This document shows, in pieces, positions 56,251 to 64,000 of a stretch of DNA of 64,000 nucleotides. This DNA comes from Streptomyces venezuelae (GTDB taxonomy: Bacteria > Actinomycetota > Actinomycetes > Streptomycetales > Streptomycetaceae). Position numbers and translations under genes: made by a program. The first letter of the stretch is position 1; each line of letters opens with the position of its first letter. A model generated the notes under the pieces. The model saw nothing but the letters and a program-made list of their open reading frames with translations, was not told the DNA's origin and did no database searches. Location of the stretch: positions 124,001-188,000 of the forward strand of contig NZ_CP029191.1 in assembly GCF_008642335.1 (NCBI RefSeq), written 5' to 3'.

Positions 56251-56593
56251 GGCCCCGTCGCGGGCGCCCCTCCGAGCGGCGGTACCGGCCACCCGGAAAA
56301 CCGGTGACCCAGGCCACTCGGAGGGCTCCGCGGCTGTGAAGCCCCTCATAGGGGCCACGTCACATGCTAAGGACGGTAGTAGCCGCTCCGAGGCGTGAGC
56401 CCGGCCCTGGGCTCCGCGAGGCGCGGTCTCCACCAGGGCTTCTTCGTATCGCGGTAGTACGTCACATCATTGCGCCCGACCCCGGGCGCCGCTAACCCTG
56501 GCTGAGTCTTCGGGACGCCCGGGACCGCACAGCGGGCACAGTCACCCGCTCGGTCCGGCGCCCCTCTCGTCCCCACCCAGGAGTTGCACCCGC
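56251..56593. other. Gap between the glucanase and the transglycosylase
   Basis: Contains a large imperfect hairpin (CCCTCCGAG at 56268 with CTCGGAGGG at 56317, and inner ACCGG/CCGGT), probably the glucanase terminator, and then a long presumed leader of the transglycosylase. I looked for the c-di-AMP (ydaO) riboswitch common before such genes and did not recognise its conserved GGGGAAC-type core. Confidence 0.5.
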
Positions 56594-57082
56594 ATGTCCC
56601 TGACGCGCACCGCTCGCACCCGCAAGTTCTCCGTCGCCGGTATCGCCACCGCGGGAGCGGCCGCCGCCGCCCTGACCCTCGTCCCCTCCCCCGCCCACGC
56701 CGCGGAGCCCGCGAAGGCCCCCGCCGCCGCGCCGCACGCCGCCGCGGGCGACAAGAAGTACCCCGAGAACCTCGACGGCTGGATCCGCGAGTCCCTCGAC
56801 ATCATGAAGTCCAAGGGCATCCCCGGCTCCTACGAGGGCCTGCACCGCAACATCATGCGTGAGTCCTCCGGCAACCCGAACGCGCAGAACGGCTGGGACG
56901 TGAACGCCCAGAACGGCACGCCGTCCAAGGGCCTCCTTCAGGTCATCCAGCCGACCTTCGAGGCGTACCACGTCGACGGAACCCCCCATAACCTGACCGA
57001 CCCGGTCGCCAACATCACCGCGGCCGCCAACTACGCCGCCGACAAGTACGGCTCCATCGACAACGTCGACTCCGCGTACTGA
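56594..57082 (+). CDS. Secreted lytic transglycosylase (SLT domain)
   Basis: A 162-residue exported cell-wall enzyme. Signal peptide AGIATAGAAAAALTLVPSPAHA, then a small goose-type lysozyme-like SLT domain: NIMRESSGNPNAQNGWDVNA with the catalytic Glu in RESSG, GTPSKGLLQVIQPTFEAYHV and ITAAANYAADKYGSIDNV. This matches the short Streptomyces transglycosylases found with resuscitation-type proteins. ATG 56594 has AGGAGTTGCACCCGC upstream. Cleaves peptidoglycan glycan strands during growth or spore germination (family knowledge). Confidence 0.92.
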   Translation: MSLTRTARTRKFSVAGIATAGAAAAALTLVPSPAHAAEPAKAPAAAPHAAAGDKKYPENLDGWIRESLDIMKSKGIPGSYEGLHRNIMRESSGNPNAQNGWDVNAQNGTPSKGLLQVIQPTFEAYHVDGTPHNLTDPVANITAAANYAADKYGSIDNVDSAY

Positions 57083-57135
57083 GTCCAGGGACCACCGAGT
57101 TTCCCGGACACCTGATTCGCGAGGAGAGGCAGCGC

Positions 57136-58269
57136 ATGCCGCACGAGAGCCAGAACGAGCACCCGGCACACCCGGCGGACGGCCCCTCGGTGCCCGCCTA
57201 CGGGCCCGCCCGGGTCCGAGGCTCGCGGCGCAAGCCCCGTAAGAAGGCCCTGCGGTACGTCGCGTGGGGCGCCCTGGGCCTGGTGCTCGCCGGTGGCGGA
57301 GGCGTCGCCTACGCCTGGCAGCACCTCGACGGCAACATCCAGGGCACGGACGTCGACGCGGCTCTCGGCCACGACAGGCCGGCGGAGCAGCGCGACGGAT
57401 CGATGAACATCCTCCTGCTCGGCTCCGACTCACGGGCAGGGACCCACGGCAAGTACGGCACCGGTGTGCAGGGGGCCCGCGCCGACACGGCGATGGTCCT
57501 GCACGTCGACAAGACCCACCAGAAGGCATCGGTCGTCAGCATCCCGCGCGACACGATGGTCGAGCGGCCGCAGTGCGCGACGTCCCACGGCGCCGCCGCG
57601 GGCGCCCAGCAGGCCATGTTCAACTCGTCGTACCAGGTGGGAGGGCCCGCCTGCACCGTGAAGACGGTCGAGCAGATGTCGGGCCTGCGCATGGACCACT
57701 ACCTCGAAGTCGACTTCAAGGGGTTCCAGAAGCTCATCGACGAGCTCGGCGGTGTGGACATCACCACCCACAAGGCCATCAAGGACCCCAACAGCGGCCT
57801 CTCGCTGACCGCGGGCAAGCACACGCTGCAGGGCGAGGACGCCCTGGCGCTGGTCCGCACCCGGCACGGTGTGGGTGACGGCAGCGACCTGGGCCGCATC
57901 CAGCTCCAGCAGGCCTTCATCAAGGCCCTGATCCACCGCGCCGACACCGTCGACCCGCTCAGCAGCCCCGCCAAGTCCTACGGTCTCGCGGACACCGCGA
58001 CCAAGACGGTCAGCGCCGACTCCGACCTCGCGTCGGCCGACAAGCTGCTCGGCCTGGCCAAGGAGCTGAAGGGCATCAGCCCCGACGACACCGACATGGT
58101 GACGATGCCGGTCACCTACGACGCACAGGACGCGGGCCGGGTCCTGCCGCTCGACAAGGCGTCGCACCGGGTCTGGAACGCGCTGCGCCACGACAAGCCC
58201 ATACCGAAGTCCGCGACCGAACAGTCGGTGGGCGACAGGACGGACTCGCCGGTCTCGGCGGGTTCCTGA
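57136..58269 (+). CDS. [11 protein letters not shown] family cell-wall ligase
   Basis: A 377-residue membrane protein that attaches teichoic-acid-like or other glycopolymers to peptidoglycan. A basic cytoplasmic N-terminus (RVRGSRRKPRKKALRY) precedes one membrane helix (VAWGALGLVLAGGGGVAYAW). The LCP domain follows: MNILLLGSDSRAG, GARADTAMVLHVDKTH, VVSIPRDTMVE (Arg contacting the pyrophosphate) and LVRTRHGVGDGSDLGRIQLQ. ATG 57136 has GAGGAGAGGCAGCGC upstream. It lies 53 bp after the transglycosylase and 134 bp before the sigma/CAP gene, forming a cell-envelope group. Confidence 0.94.
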   Translation: MPHESQNEHPAHPADGPSVPAYGPARVRGSRRKPRKKALRYVAWGALGLVLAGGGGVAYAWQHLDGNIQGTDVDAALGHDRPAEQRDGSMNILLLGSDSRAGTHGKYGTGVQGARADTAMVLHVDKTHQKASVVSIPRDTMVERPQCATSHGAAAGAQQAMFNSSYQVGGPACTVKTVEQMSGLRMDHYLEVDFKGFQKLIDELGGVDITTHKAIKDPNSGLSLTAGKHTLQGEDALALVRTRHGVGDGSDLGRIQLQQAFIKALIHRADTVDPLSSPAKSYGLADTATKTVSADSDLASADKLLGLAKELKGISPDDTDMVTMPVTYDAQDAGRVLPLDKASHRVWNALRHDKPIPKSATEQSVGDRTDSPVSAGS

Positions 58270-58403
58270 ACCTCGGACAACCTCGGACCGGATACGACGG
58301 AATCCGTGCACATCCTGTGCGCGTTTTCTGTTATCCAGGCGTTCGCAGGGCGTCTCCCCTGTGTCGGAGGAGACAGGCCCCCCACAAAGAGAGTGGACAC
58401 AGC

Positions 58404-59996
58404 GTGAGCAGCGAACGCCACAGCGCGATGATCAGGGCAGCGCAGGACGGGAACCAGCAGGCGCAGGACGCGCTGGTGGCGGAGTACCTGCCGCTGGTCT
58501 ACAACATCGTCGGACGGGCCCTGAACGGCCATGCGGACGTGGACGACGTGGTGCAGGAGACCATGCTGCGCGTCCTCGGCGGCCTGGACGGCCTGCGCGA
58601 CCCCGCGACCTTCCGCAGCTGGCTGGTCGCCATCACCATGAACCAGATACGCGGGCACTGGCGCGAGCGCGCCTCGGGCGCGATACCCGCCGGCAGCGGT
58701 CTCGCCGACGCGTACGACGTGGTGGACCCGGGCGCGGACTTCGTCGACCTGACCATCACGCGGCTCGGGCTCTCGGGACAGCGCAAGGAGACCGCCGAGG
58801 CGACGCGCTGGCTGGACGAGGACGACCGGGCGCTGCTTTCGCTGTGGTGGCTGGAGTCCGCGGGCGAGCTCACGCGGGCCGAGGTCGCCGAGGTGCTGGA
58901 GCTGTCGCCGCAGCACGCGGCGGTACGGGTGCAGCGCATGAAGGCCCAGCTGGAGACGGCACGTGTGGTCGTACGCGCACTGTCGGCCCACCCTCCGTGC
59001 GGGGGGCTCCAGCAGATGATCGCCGGCTGGGACGGTGTGCCGTCGGCCCTGTGGCGCAAGCGGCTGGCCCGCCATGCCCGCGGCTGCGCGGCCTGCGAGG
59101 GCCACTGGTCGAACCTGGTGCCCGCCGAGGGGCTCCTGGTGGGTCTGGGGCTCGTGCCGGTGGGCTCCGCGCTCGCCGGTCCTGTCGTGCCGCCCGATCT
59201 CGTCGAGGTCGGCTCGGCGTCCGCCGCCCACGGCGACGGTTCGTCCGCTCCCGTCTCCGCCCGGGCGCAGGCCCGCCGTGATCGCGCCAGACGCCGGCGT
59301 CGTACGACAGGAGTGGCCGCCGCGGTCGTGGCGCTCGGCATCGGAGGCGCCGCGGTGCACCTCCTCACGAGCCCGGACGCGGACGAGAGCGCGCCGTCCA
59401 CCGCCGCCGCATCCGCCTCGCCCGCCACCCCGTCCGCGTCGAAGAGCGCCTCGCCCTCCGCCTCCCCCAAGCGCTCCGCGTCCCCCAGCGCCAAGCCGAA
59501 GCCGAGCAGGGCGAAGAAGAAGGCGACGCCCTCGCCGACCCGCACCCCGGCCAAGCCAAAGCCGAAGCCCAAGCCCGAGGCGCCCGCTCCGAAGCCCGCG
59601 CCGCAGCAGCCGAGCGGCACGGCCGAGCAGGTCGTCGCCCTGGTGAACGCCGAGCGCGCGAAGGCGGGCTGCGGTCCCGTCAGCTCCAACGGCAAGCTCG
59701 CCACGGCGGCCGCCAAGCACTCCGCCGACATGGCGGCCCGCGACTACTTCGACCACACGAGCCCCGACGGCACGGACCCCGGCGACCGCATCACCGCGGC
59801 CGGCTACCGCTGGAGCACGTACGGCGAGAACATCGCCCGCGGCCAGCAGAGCCCCGCCGCGGTCATGGACTCCTGGATGAAGAGCCCCGGTCACAAGGCG
59901 AACATCCTCAACTGCGACTTCAAGGAGCTGGGCGTGGGCATCCACAACGGCTCCGGCGGCCCCTGGTGGACGCAGGCCTTCGGCACGGCGCTCTGA
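58404..59996 (+). CDS. ECF-type sigma factor fused to a membrane helix and an extracellular CAP domain
   Basis: A 530-residue fusion. Residues about 1-195 are an ECF sigma factor: region 2 (LVAEYLPLVYNIVGRALNGH, DVDDVVQETMLRVLGGLDGL) and region 4 (LTRAEVAEVLELSPQHAAVR). Then comes a zinc-type anti-sigma-like segment with RHARGCAACEGHW (HxxxCxxC, about 224-236), a membrane helix (TTGVAAAVVALGIGGAAVHL, about 300-320) after RRRRR, a Lys/Pro/Ser-rich wall-spanning linker and a CAP/SCP domain (about 408-530, VVALVNAERAKAGCG, YFDHTSPDGTDP, GENIARGQQSPAAVM, SPGHKANILNCDFKELGVG). GTG 58404 is the start. It may transmit a wall signal to transcription in one chain. Confidence 0.9.
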   Translation: MSSERHSAMIRAAQDGNQQAQDALVAEYLPLVYNIVGRALNGHADVDDVVQETMLRVLGGLDGLRDPATFRSWLVAITMNQIRGHWRERASGAIPAGSGLADAYDVVDPGADFVDLTITRLGLSGQRKETAEATRWLDEDDRALLSLWWLESAGELTRAEVAEVLELSPQHAAVRVQRMKAQLETARVVVRALSAHPPCGGLQQMIAGWDGVPSALWRKRLARHARGCAACEGHWSNLVPAEGLLVGLGLVPVGSALAGPVVPPDLVEVGSASAAHGDGSSAPVSARAQARRDRARRRRRTTGVAAAVVALGIGGAAVHLLTSPDADESAPSTAAASASPATPSASKSASPSASPKRSASPSAKPKPSRAKKKATPSPTRTPAKPKPKPKPEAPAPKPAPQQPSGTAEQVVALVNAERAKAGCGPVSSNGKLATAAAKHSADMAARDYFDHTSPDGTDPGDRITAAGYRWSTYGENIARGQQSPAAVMDSWMKSPGHKANILNCDFKELGVGIHNGSGGPWWTQAFGTAL

Positions 59997-60170
59997 CCGC
60001 CGGGGGAAGCCGCTCGGCGGCACGGCACCGGTGATTTCGCCGATGTCTGTACACGGTCATCGGCGCCACGGTGGGGACCGCCAACGAAACGGCGGTCCCC
60101 ATCAGGGCACGCACGCTCCTCTCCGCGCATGCCACGCCCCGGGTCCCGCCACGACCGAGAGGACCCCTTC

Positions 60171-61067
60171 GTGCAGCTGCACGTCTTCTCCCGCCCCGTG
60201 GTGCGGGCCTGCCTCGCCGCGCTGGTCGCCACCGCGGGACTCCTCGGCCCCGGCCTCGCGCCGGGGGCCCAAGCCGCCGCGGACAACCCGTACGAGCGCG
60301 GCCCCGACCCGACCGTCGCCAGCATCGAGGCGCCGCGCGGCTCCTACGCCGTCTCGCAGACCACCGTCTCCTCGCTCGGGGTGTCCGGGTTCGGCGGCGG
60401 CACCGTCTACTACCCGACATCGACCGCCGACGGCACGTTCGGCGCGGTGGTCATCTCGCCGGGCTTCACCGCCTACCAGTCGAGCATCGCGTGGCTCGGG
60501 CCGCGGCTCGCCTCGCAGGGCTTCGTCGTCTTCACCATCGACACCCTCACCACCCTCGACCAGCCCGCCAGCCGGGGGCGCCAACTCCTCGCCGCGCTGG
60601 ACTACTTGACAAAGTCGAGCTCGGTGCGCGGCCGGGTCGACGCGTCCCGGCTCGGCGTGATGGGCCACTCGATGGGCGGCGGCGGCACGCTGGAGGCGGC
60701 CAAGAGCCGTACGTCGCTCAAGGCGGCGATCCCGCTGACCGGCTGGAACCTCGACACGACCTGGCCGGAGCTGCGGACACCGACGCTGGTGGTGGGCGCG
60801 GACGGTGACACGGTGGCGCCGGTCTCCAGTCACTCCGAGCCGTTCTACGAGTCGCTGCCCGGCTCCCTGGACAAGGCGTACCTGGAGCTCAACAACGCGA
60901 CTCACTTCACGCCGAACACGTCCGACACGACGATCGCGAAGTACAGCATTTCCTGGCTGAAGCGATTCATCGACAGCGACACCCGTTACGAGCAGTTCCT
61001 CTGTCCGCTGCCGAGGCCGAGCCTCACGATCGAGGAGTACCGCGGCAACTGCCCGCACACCTCCTGA
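60171..61067 (+). CDS. Secreted polyester/PET-hydrolase-like cutinase
   Basis: A secreted serine hydrolase, 298 residues from GTG 60171, chosen because GAGAGG lies 8 nt upstream and a signal peptide starts there ([20 protein letters not shown]). The mature part begins [20 protein letters not shown] and closely follows Thermobifida-type cutinases: [28 protein letters not shown], elbow [15 protein letters not shown], acid [11 protein letters not shown], His in [10 protein letters not shown] and [20 protein letters not shown] with a C-terminal Cys pair. The aromatic Trp in GWNLDTTW lies in the substrate groove. Esterase on cutin-like polyesters; activity on synthetic polyester is plausible, not shown. 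Confidence 0.92.
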   Translation: MQLHVFSRPVVRACLAALVATAGLLGPGLAPGAQAAADNPYERGPDPTVASIEAPRGSYAVSQTTVSSLGVSGFGGGTVYYPTSTADGTFGAVVISPGFTAYQSSIAWLGPRLASQGFVVFTIDTLTTLDQPASRGRQLLAALDYLTKSSSVRGRVDASRLGVMGHSMGGGGTLEAAKSRTSLKAAIPLTGWNLDTTWPELRTPTLVVGADGDTVAPVSSHSEPFYESLPGSLDKAYLELNNATHFTPNTSDTTIAKYSISWLKRFIDSDTRYEQFLCPLPRPSLTIEEYRGNCPHTS

Positions 61068-61223
61068 CGCTCCTCCCCACGGGTGTCACGACGGCCGTCG
61101 TCCGGTGCCGGGCGGCGGTCGTCCTGTGCCCGTGCACACCCGCGCGCAGACGCCTTTGGTGGCGCGCCCAGAGGTGTGGACGTGAGGCTTCCGGGCCGAG
61201 TTACGCGACAGTAACGTGCGGGC

Positions 61224-63998
61224 GTGACCCTTCAGACCCCACCCGAACTGTTCGGCCGCCGTGCGGAGATCGCCGCCGTGGAGTCCCTGGTGGGGCGCGT
61301 ACGGGCCGGTCACGGCGGTGTGCTCGTGCTGACGGCACAGCCCGGTCTGGGGCGTACCGCGCTGGTGGAGTACGCGCGGGGGATCTGCGGCCCGGTCCCG
61401 GCGGTGCGGGCGGCCGTGCCGAGCCGGTTCGCGTACGAGGGCGGTGGGCCGCGGCTCGTCTGTGTCGACGACGTGCACCGTTGGGACCACGCGACCCGGG
61501 CCGCGCTCGCCGCGGACCTCCGACGAGCGCCCGCCTCGACCCCCATGGCCGTCCTGCTCACCTACACGGAACACCGCATCGGCGCGGGCGAGTTCGCGGG
61601 ACATACGACGCTGCGGCTGGGGCCGCTCGACGACGGCGCGGCGGCCTCGCTCCTCGACCGGCTCACCCTGGGCGCCGCCGACCCGGTCGTCGGCGCCTGG
61701 CTGGTCCGCGAGGCCACGGGGAACCCCCGCCTGCTCACCGCGCTCGTCGCGGCCCTCACCCCCGGCCAGCTGACCGGCCGCTCCCCGCTGCCCGACCCCC
61801 TGCCCGGCGGCGAGGACCTCCTCGCCGATCACGCACTCCGCGTCGACGACCTGCCCGGCCCCGCACGCGCGCTGCTGCTCCTCGCCGCGGCGGCCGGGGA
61901 GCACGAGCCCGACGGTGCGGGGGCGGACCTCGCGCTGGTCCTGCGCGCGGGCGGCGACCCGGCCGGGCTCGCACCCGCCGAAGCGGCCGGGGTCGTCGTA
62001 GCGGCGGGCGGACGGCTGCGCTTCACGCACCCGCTGCTGCGCCGGGCGGTGCTCCGGCGTGTCGCGCCCGACCGCCGCGGAGCCGCCCACCTCCGCCTCG
62101 CCCACGCCTGCCGCGACCGCCTCCCCCGCCTGATCCAGCTCGCCTGCGCGGCGGACGACCACGACGCACGGCTCGCCGCGTCCCTCGCCGCCGCGGCGGC
62201 CGCACACCGCCCTCACGCCGAGCGTTCCGCCGCCCTGGCCCGCGCCGCGGCCCTCACGGCCGCCCCCGAGACGCGGACCGACCGGCTCGCCGACGCGGCG
62301 GAAGCGGCGCGCCTCGCCGGGGATCCCGTACGGGCCCGTGCGCTGCTGTCACGGGCCGGCACCGTCCCCGCACACGGTGGCGTCCACCGGGTACGCGGCC
62401 TGCTCGCCCTCGCGGACGGCCCGGCCGACGACGCCAGGGAGTCCTTGCTCACCGCGGCGGCACTGCTCCCGCCCGCACGGGCCCGCCGCGCACTCATCGG
62501 CGCGGCGGAGGCCGCATGGTCGATGGGCGACGCGGCCGCCTACCGGGACGCGCTGACGCGCTTGCCGCCATGCGACGACGACCCACTGCTGGAGGCATAC
62601 CGGACCGGAATGTGCGCGGTCCTTGCAGGCCACACCACGGAGGGCCACGCGTCACTGCGCCGCTGCTTGGCCGGTCTGCGCGGGGCGGGACTGGCGGAAA
62701 GGGCCGGTGAGGCGGCGGGGCAGGGGGAAGAGGCTGATGGGGTGCGGGCCGATGCGTTGCATGCCGAGGAGGACGGCCTCTGCGGGGCCGGCCAGACCGG
62801 GGAAGCCGACGTGGCAGGCGTGCTCGGCGGGCCGCTGCACGCCAGGGCGACCGGCTTCGACGCGGCCCGCCAGGCCGGGGAGGCCGGCGGGGCGGGTGGG
62901 TTCATGCGGGCTGGGGCCGCTGCTCTTGTGGTGGGTGAGGTTGAGGTTGCCTGTGAGGCCGGGGCTCGGGCGCTCGCGGCCGTCCGCGCCTACGGACCCG
63001 AGGTCCTGTTGCCGCGCGCCCTGGAACACCTGGCGTACGGAGAGCTGCGTGCGGGACGCCACACCAGCGCCCGCGCGCACGCTCTCGAAGGGCTCCGGGC
63101 GGCGCATCGGATCGGGCAGACCAACGTCGCCGTGTCGCTGCACGCCGTCCTCGCGCTCGCCGCGTCCGTGGAAGGGGACGCCGACGCCTGCGCCGCGCAC
63201 GCGGCGGCCGCCGCGGCAGGTGCCGGGCCGCACGGACTGGCGCAGGCCGCCACCCTCGCCGTCTGGGCCGTGGCCCGTACCGAACTCGCCACGGGACGTC
63301 CCGCCGACGCGGCGGCGCGGCTCGCCCCGCTGGTCGCTCCCGGGCCGCGGCGCGGTCACTTCGCCGTGCGCTTGCTGGCCGTGCCCTGCTTCGTGGAGGC
63401 GGCCGTGCAGGTCGGGCGCGTGGCGGAGGCGCGGCGCGCCACCGCGGAGTTCACCCGCTGGGCCGGAGCGACCGCCGACGGGCTCGCGTCGGCCCAGCTC
63501 GCGCGCTGCCGTGCCCTGTTGGCACCGCCGGTGAAGGCAGCCGCGGCCTTTGCGAGCGCGGTCGCCCACCACGACCGCCTGCCGGGCGAGTTCGAGCGCG
63601 GCCGTACGCAACTCCTGTACGGACAGTGGCTGCGGCGCCGTCGCCGTACCCGCGAGGCGCGCGGGCCGTTGCGGGACGCGCTGGTCTCCTTCGAGCGGTG
63701 CGGGGCACGGGCCTGGGCGGACCGCAGCCGTGCCGAACTGCGTGCGGCGGGCGAGGCGGTCGGCGGGGAGCGGAGCCCCGGGCCCCTGTCGGCGCTGACC
63801 CCGCAGCAGCAGCGCATCGCCCGGCACGTCGCGGAGGGTGCCACCAACCGGGAGGTCGCGGTGCGCCTCTCGGTGAGCCACCGCACCGTCGACCATCACC
63901 TGCGGAACGTGTTCGCGGCGCTCGGCGTACGGTCCCGCGTCGAGCTGTCGCGGCTGCTCGCCGGGGAGGGCGGAACCGGCGTCGTCACCGTCGGATGA
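61224..63998 (+). CDS. LuxR-type LAL regulator
   Basis: A 924-residue large ATP-binding regulator of the LuxR family. The N-terminal ATPase part has VLTAQPGLGRTALVEYARG, where the Walker A Lys is replaced by Arg (GLGRTA), and Walker B RLVCVDDVHRWDHATRAAL. A long helical (TPR-like) region follows, with a Gly/Ala-rich insertion of about 70 residues around 490-570. The C-terminal LuxR HTH is LTPQQQRIARHVAEGATNRE...VSHRTVDHHLRNVFAALGVR. GTG 61224; the stop is two bases before the window end. Ligand and targets unknown. Confidence 0.92.
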   Translation: MTLQTPPELFGRRAEIAAVESLVGRVRAGHGGVLVLTAQPGLGRTALVEYARGICGPVPAVRAAVPSRFAYEGGGPRLVCVDDVHRWDHATRAALAADLRRAPASTPMAVLLTYTEHRIGAGEFAGHTTLRLGPLDDGAAASLLDRLTLGAADPVVGAWLVREATGNPRLLTALVAALTPGQLTGRSPLPDPLPGGEDLLADHALRVDDLPGPARALLLLAAAAGEHEPDGAGADLALVLRAGGDPAGLAPAEAAGVVVAAGGRLRFTHPLLRRAVLRRVAPDRRGAAHLRLAHACRDRLPRLIQLACAADDHDARLAASLAAAAAAHRPHAERSAALARAAALTAAPETRTDRLADAAEAARLAGDPVRARALLSRAGTVPAHGGVHRVRGLLALADGPADDARESLLTAAALLPPARARRALIGAAEAAWSMGDAAAYRDALTRLPPCDDDPLLEAYRTGMCAVLAGHTTEGHASLRRCLAGLRGAGLAERAGEAAGQGEEADGVRADALHAEEDGLCGAGQTGEADVAGVLGGPLHARATGFDAARQAGEAGGAGGFMRAGAAALVVGEVEVACEAGARALAAVRAYGPEVLLPRALEHLAYGELRAGRHTSARAHALEGLRAAHRIGQTNVAVSLHAVLALAASVEGDADACAAHAAAAAAGAGPHGLAQAATLAVWAVARTELATGRPADAAARLAPLVAPGPRRGHFAVRLLAVPCFVEAAVQVGRVAEARRATAEFTRWAGATADGLASAQLARCRALLAPPVKAAAAFASAVAHHDRLPGEFERGRTQLLYGQWLRRRRRTREARGPLRDALVSFERCGARAWADRSRAELRAAGEAVGGERSPGPLSALTPQQQRIARHVAEGATNREVAVRLSVSHRTVDHHLRNVFAALGVRSRVELSRLLAGEGGTGVVTVG

Positions 63999-64000
63999 GG

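Noticed and set aside
56251..56593. c-di-AMP riboswitch before the transglycosylase
   Set aside because: Expected from other Streptomyces wall-lytic genes, but I could not find the conserved core elements; a covariance-model search would decide.

Overview
The window is very GC-rich, uses Streptomyces-type codons and carries SARP regulators, gamma-butyrolactone-receptor homologues, twin-arginine signals and GTG starts with AGGAGG-type ribosome binding sites. It looks like chromosome from Streptomyces or a close relative (inferred from family content only). It has two parts: a sparse biosynthetic gene cluster at about 1-42.2 kb, almost all on the minus strand, and densely packed ordinary chromosome at 42.26-64 kb.

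The cluster looks like a naphthoquinone (flaviolin-type) meroterpenoid pathway. A minus-strand unit (23760 down to 19040) encodes an RppA-like type III polyketide synthase with C138/H270/N303, a MomA-like cupin, a DegT-type aminotransferase, a SAM methyltransferase and a WrbA-type quinone reductase. An ANL-family AMP-forming enzyme follows at 15983-17572. Next comes a SAM-recycling unit, metK - adenosine kinase - metH - metF - ahcY, coupled by overlaps. It continues into a 60-codon gene, a TetR ligand domain without an HTH, and an MFS exporter, and ends at a perfect 18-bp hairpin. A mevalonate kinase, a strong-RBS 56-codon ORF and a truncated FAD/NAD(P) protein lie at the left edge. Upstream of the polyketide genes are a didomain aromatase/cyclase, two SARPs, three gamma-butyrolactone-receptor-like TetR regulators, an acyl-CoA carboxylase beta/epsilon pair and an SDR. 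Together these suggest malonyl-CoA supply, tetrahydroxynaphthalene, flaviolin, amination/C-methylation (possibly later deamination), quinone reduction and mevalonate-derived prenylation. No prenyltransferase, no other mevalonate-pathway gene, no KS/CLF/ACP and no AfsA are present in the window.

The cluster's gaps are unusual. Nearly every gap of 0.3-2.1 kb holds its own tandem repeat family (units of 6 to 95 bp), while the right-hand chromosome lacks this. Three AAACC-N8-GGTTT palindromes mark likely receptor-regulated promoters, and one 35-bp motif occurs upstream of both the mevalonate kinase and the polyketide unit.

The right part (42.26-64 kb) holds HIT-like and HPP proteins, an alanyl-tRNA-synthetase-like protein without editing domain and with a possible Ala-rich leader peptide, a DJ-1/PfpI protein, an alpha/beta hydrolase, a YrdC-family protein, a propeller-amidohydrolase, an Imm49 fusion, a PAF-acetylhydrolase-like enzyme, a GNAT, a GH16 glucanase, a lytic transglycosylase, an LCP protein, a sigma-factor/CAP fusion, a polyester-hydrolase-like enzyme and a LAL regulator. 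No rRNA, tRNA, CRISPR array or insertion sequence was recognised.
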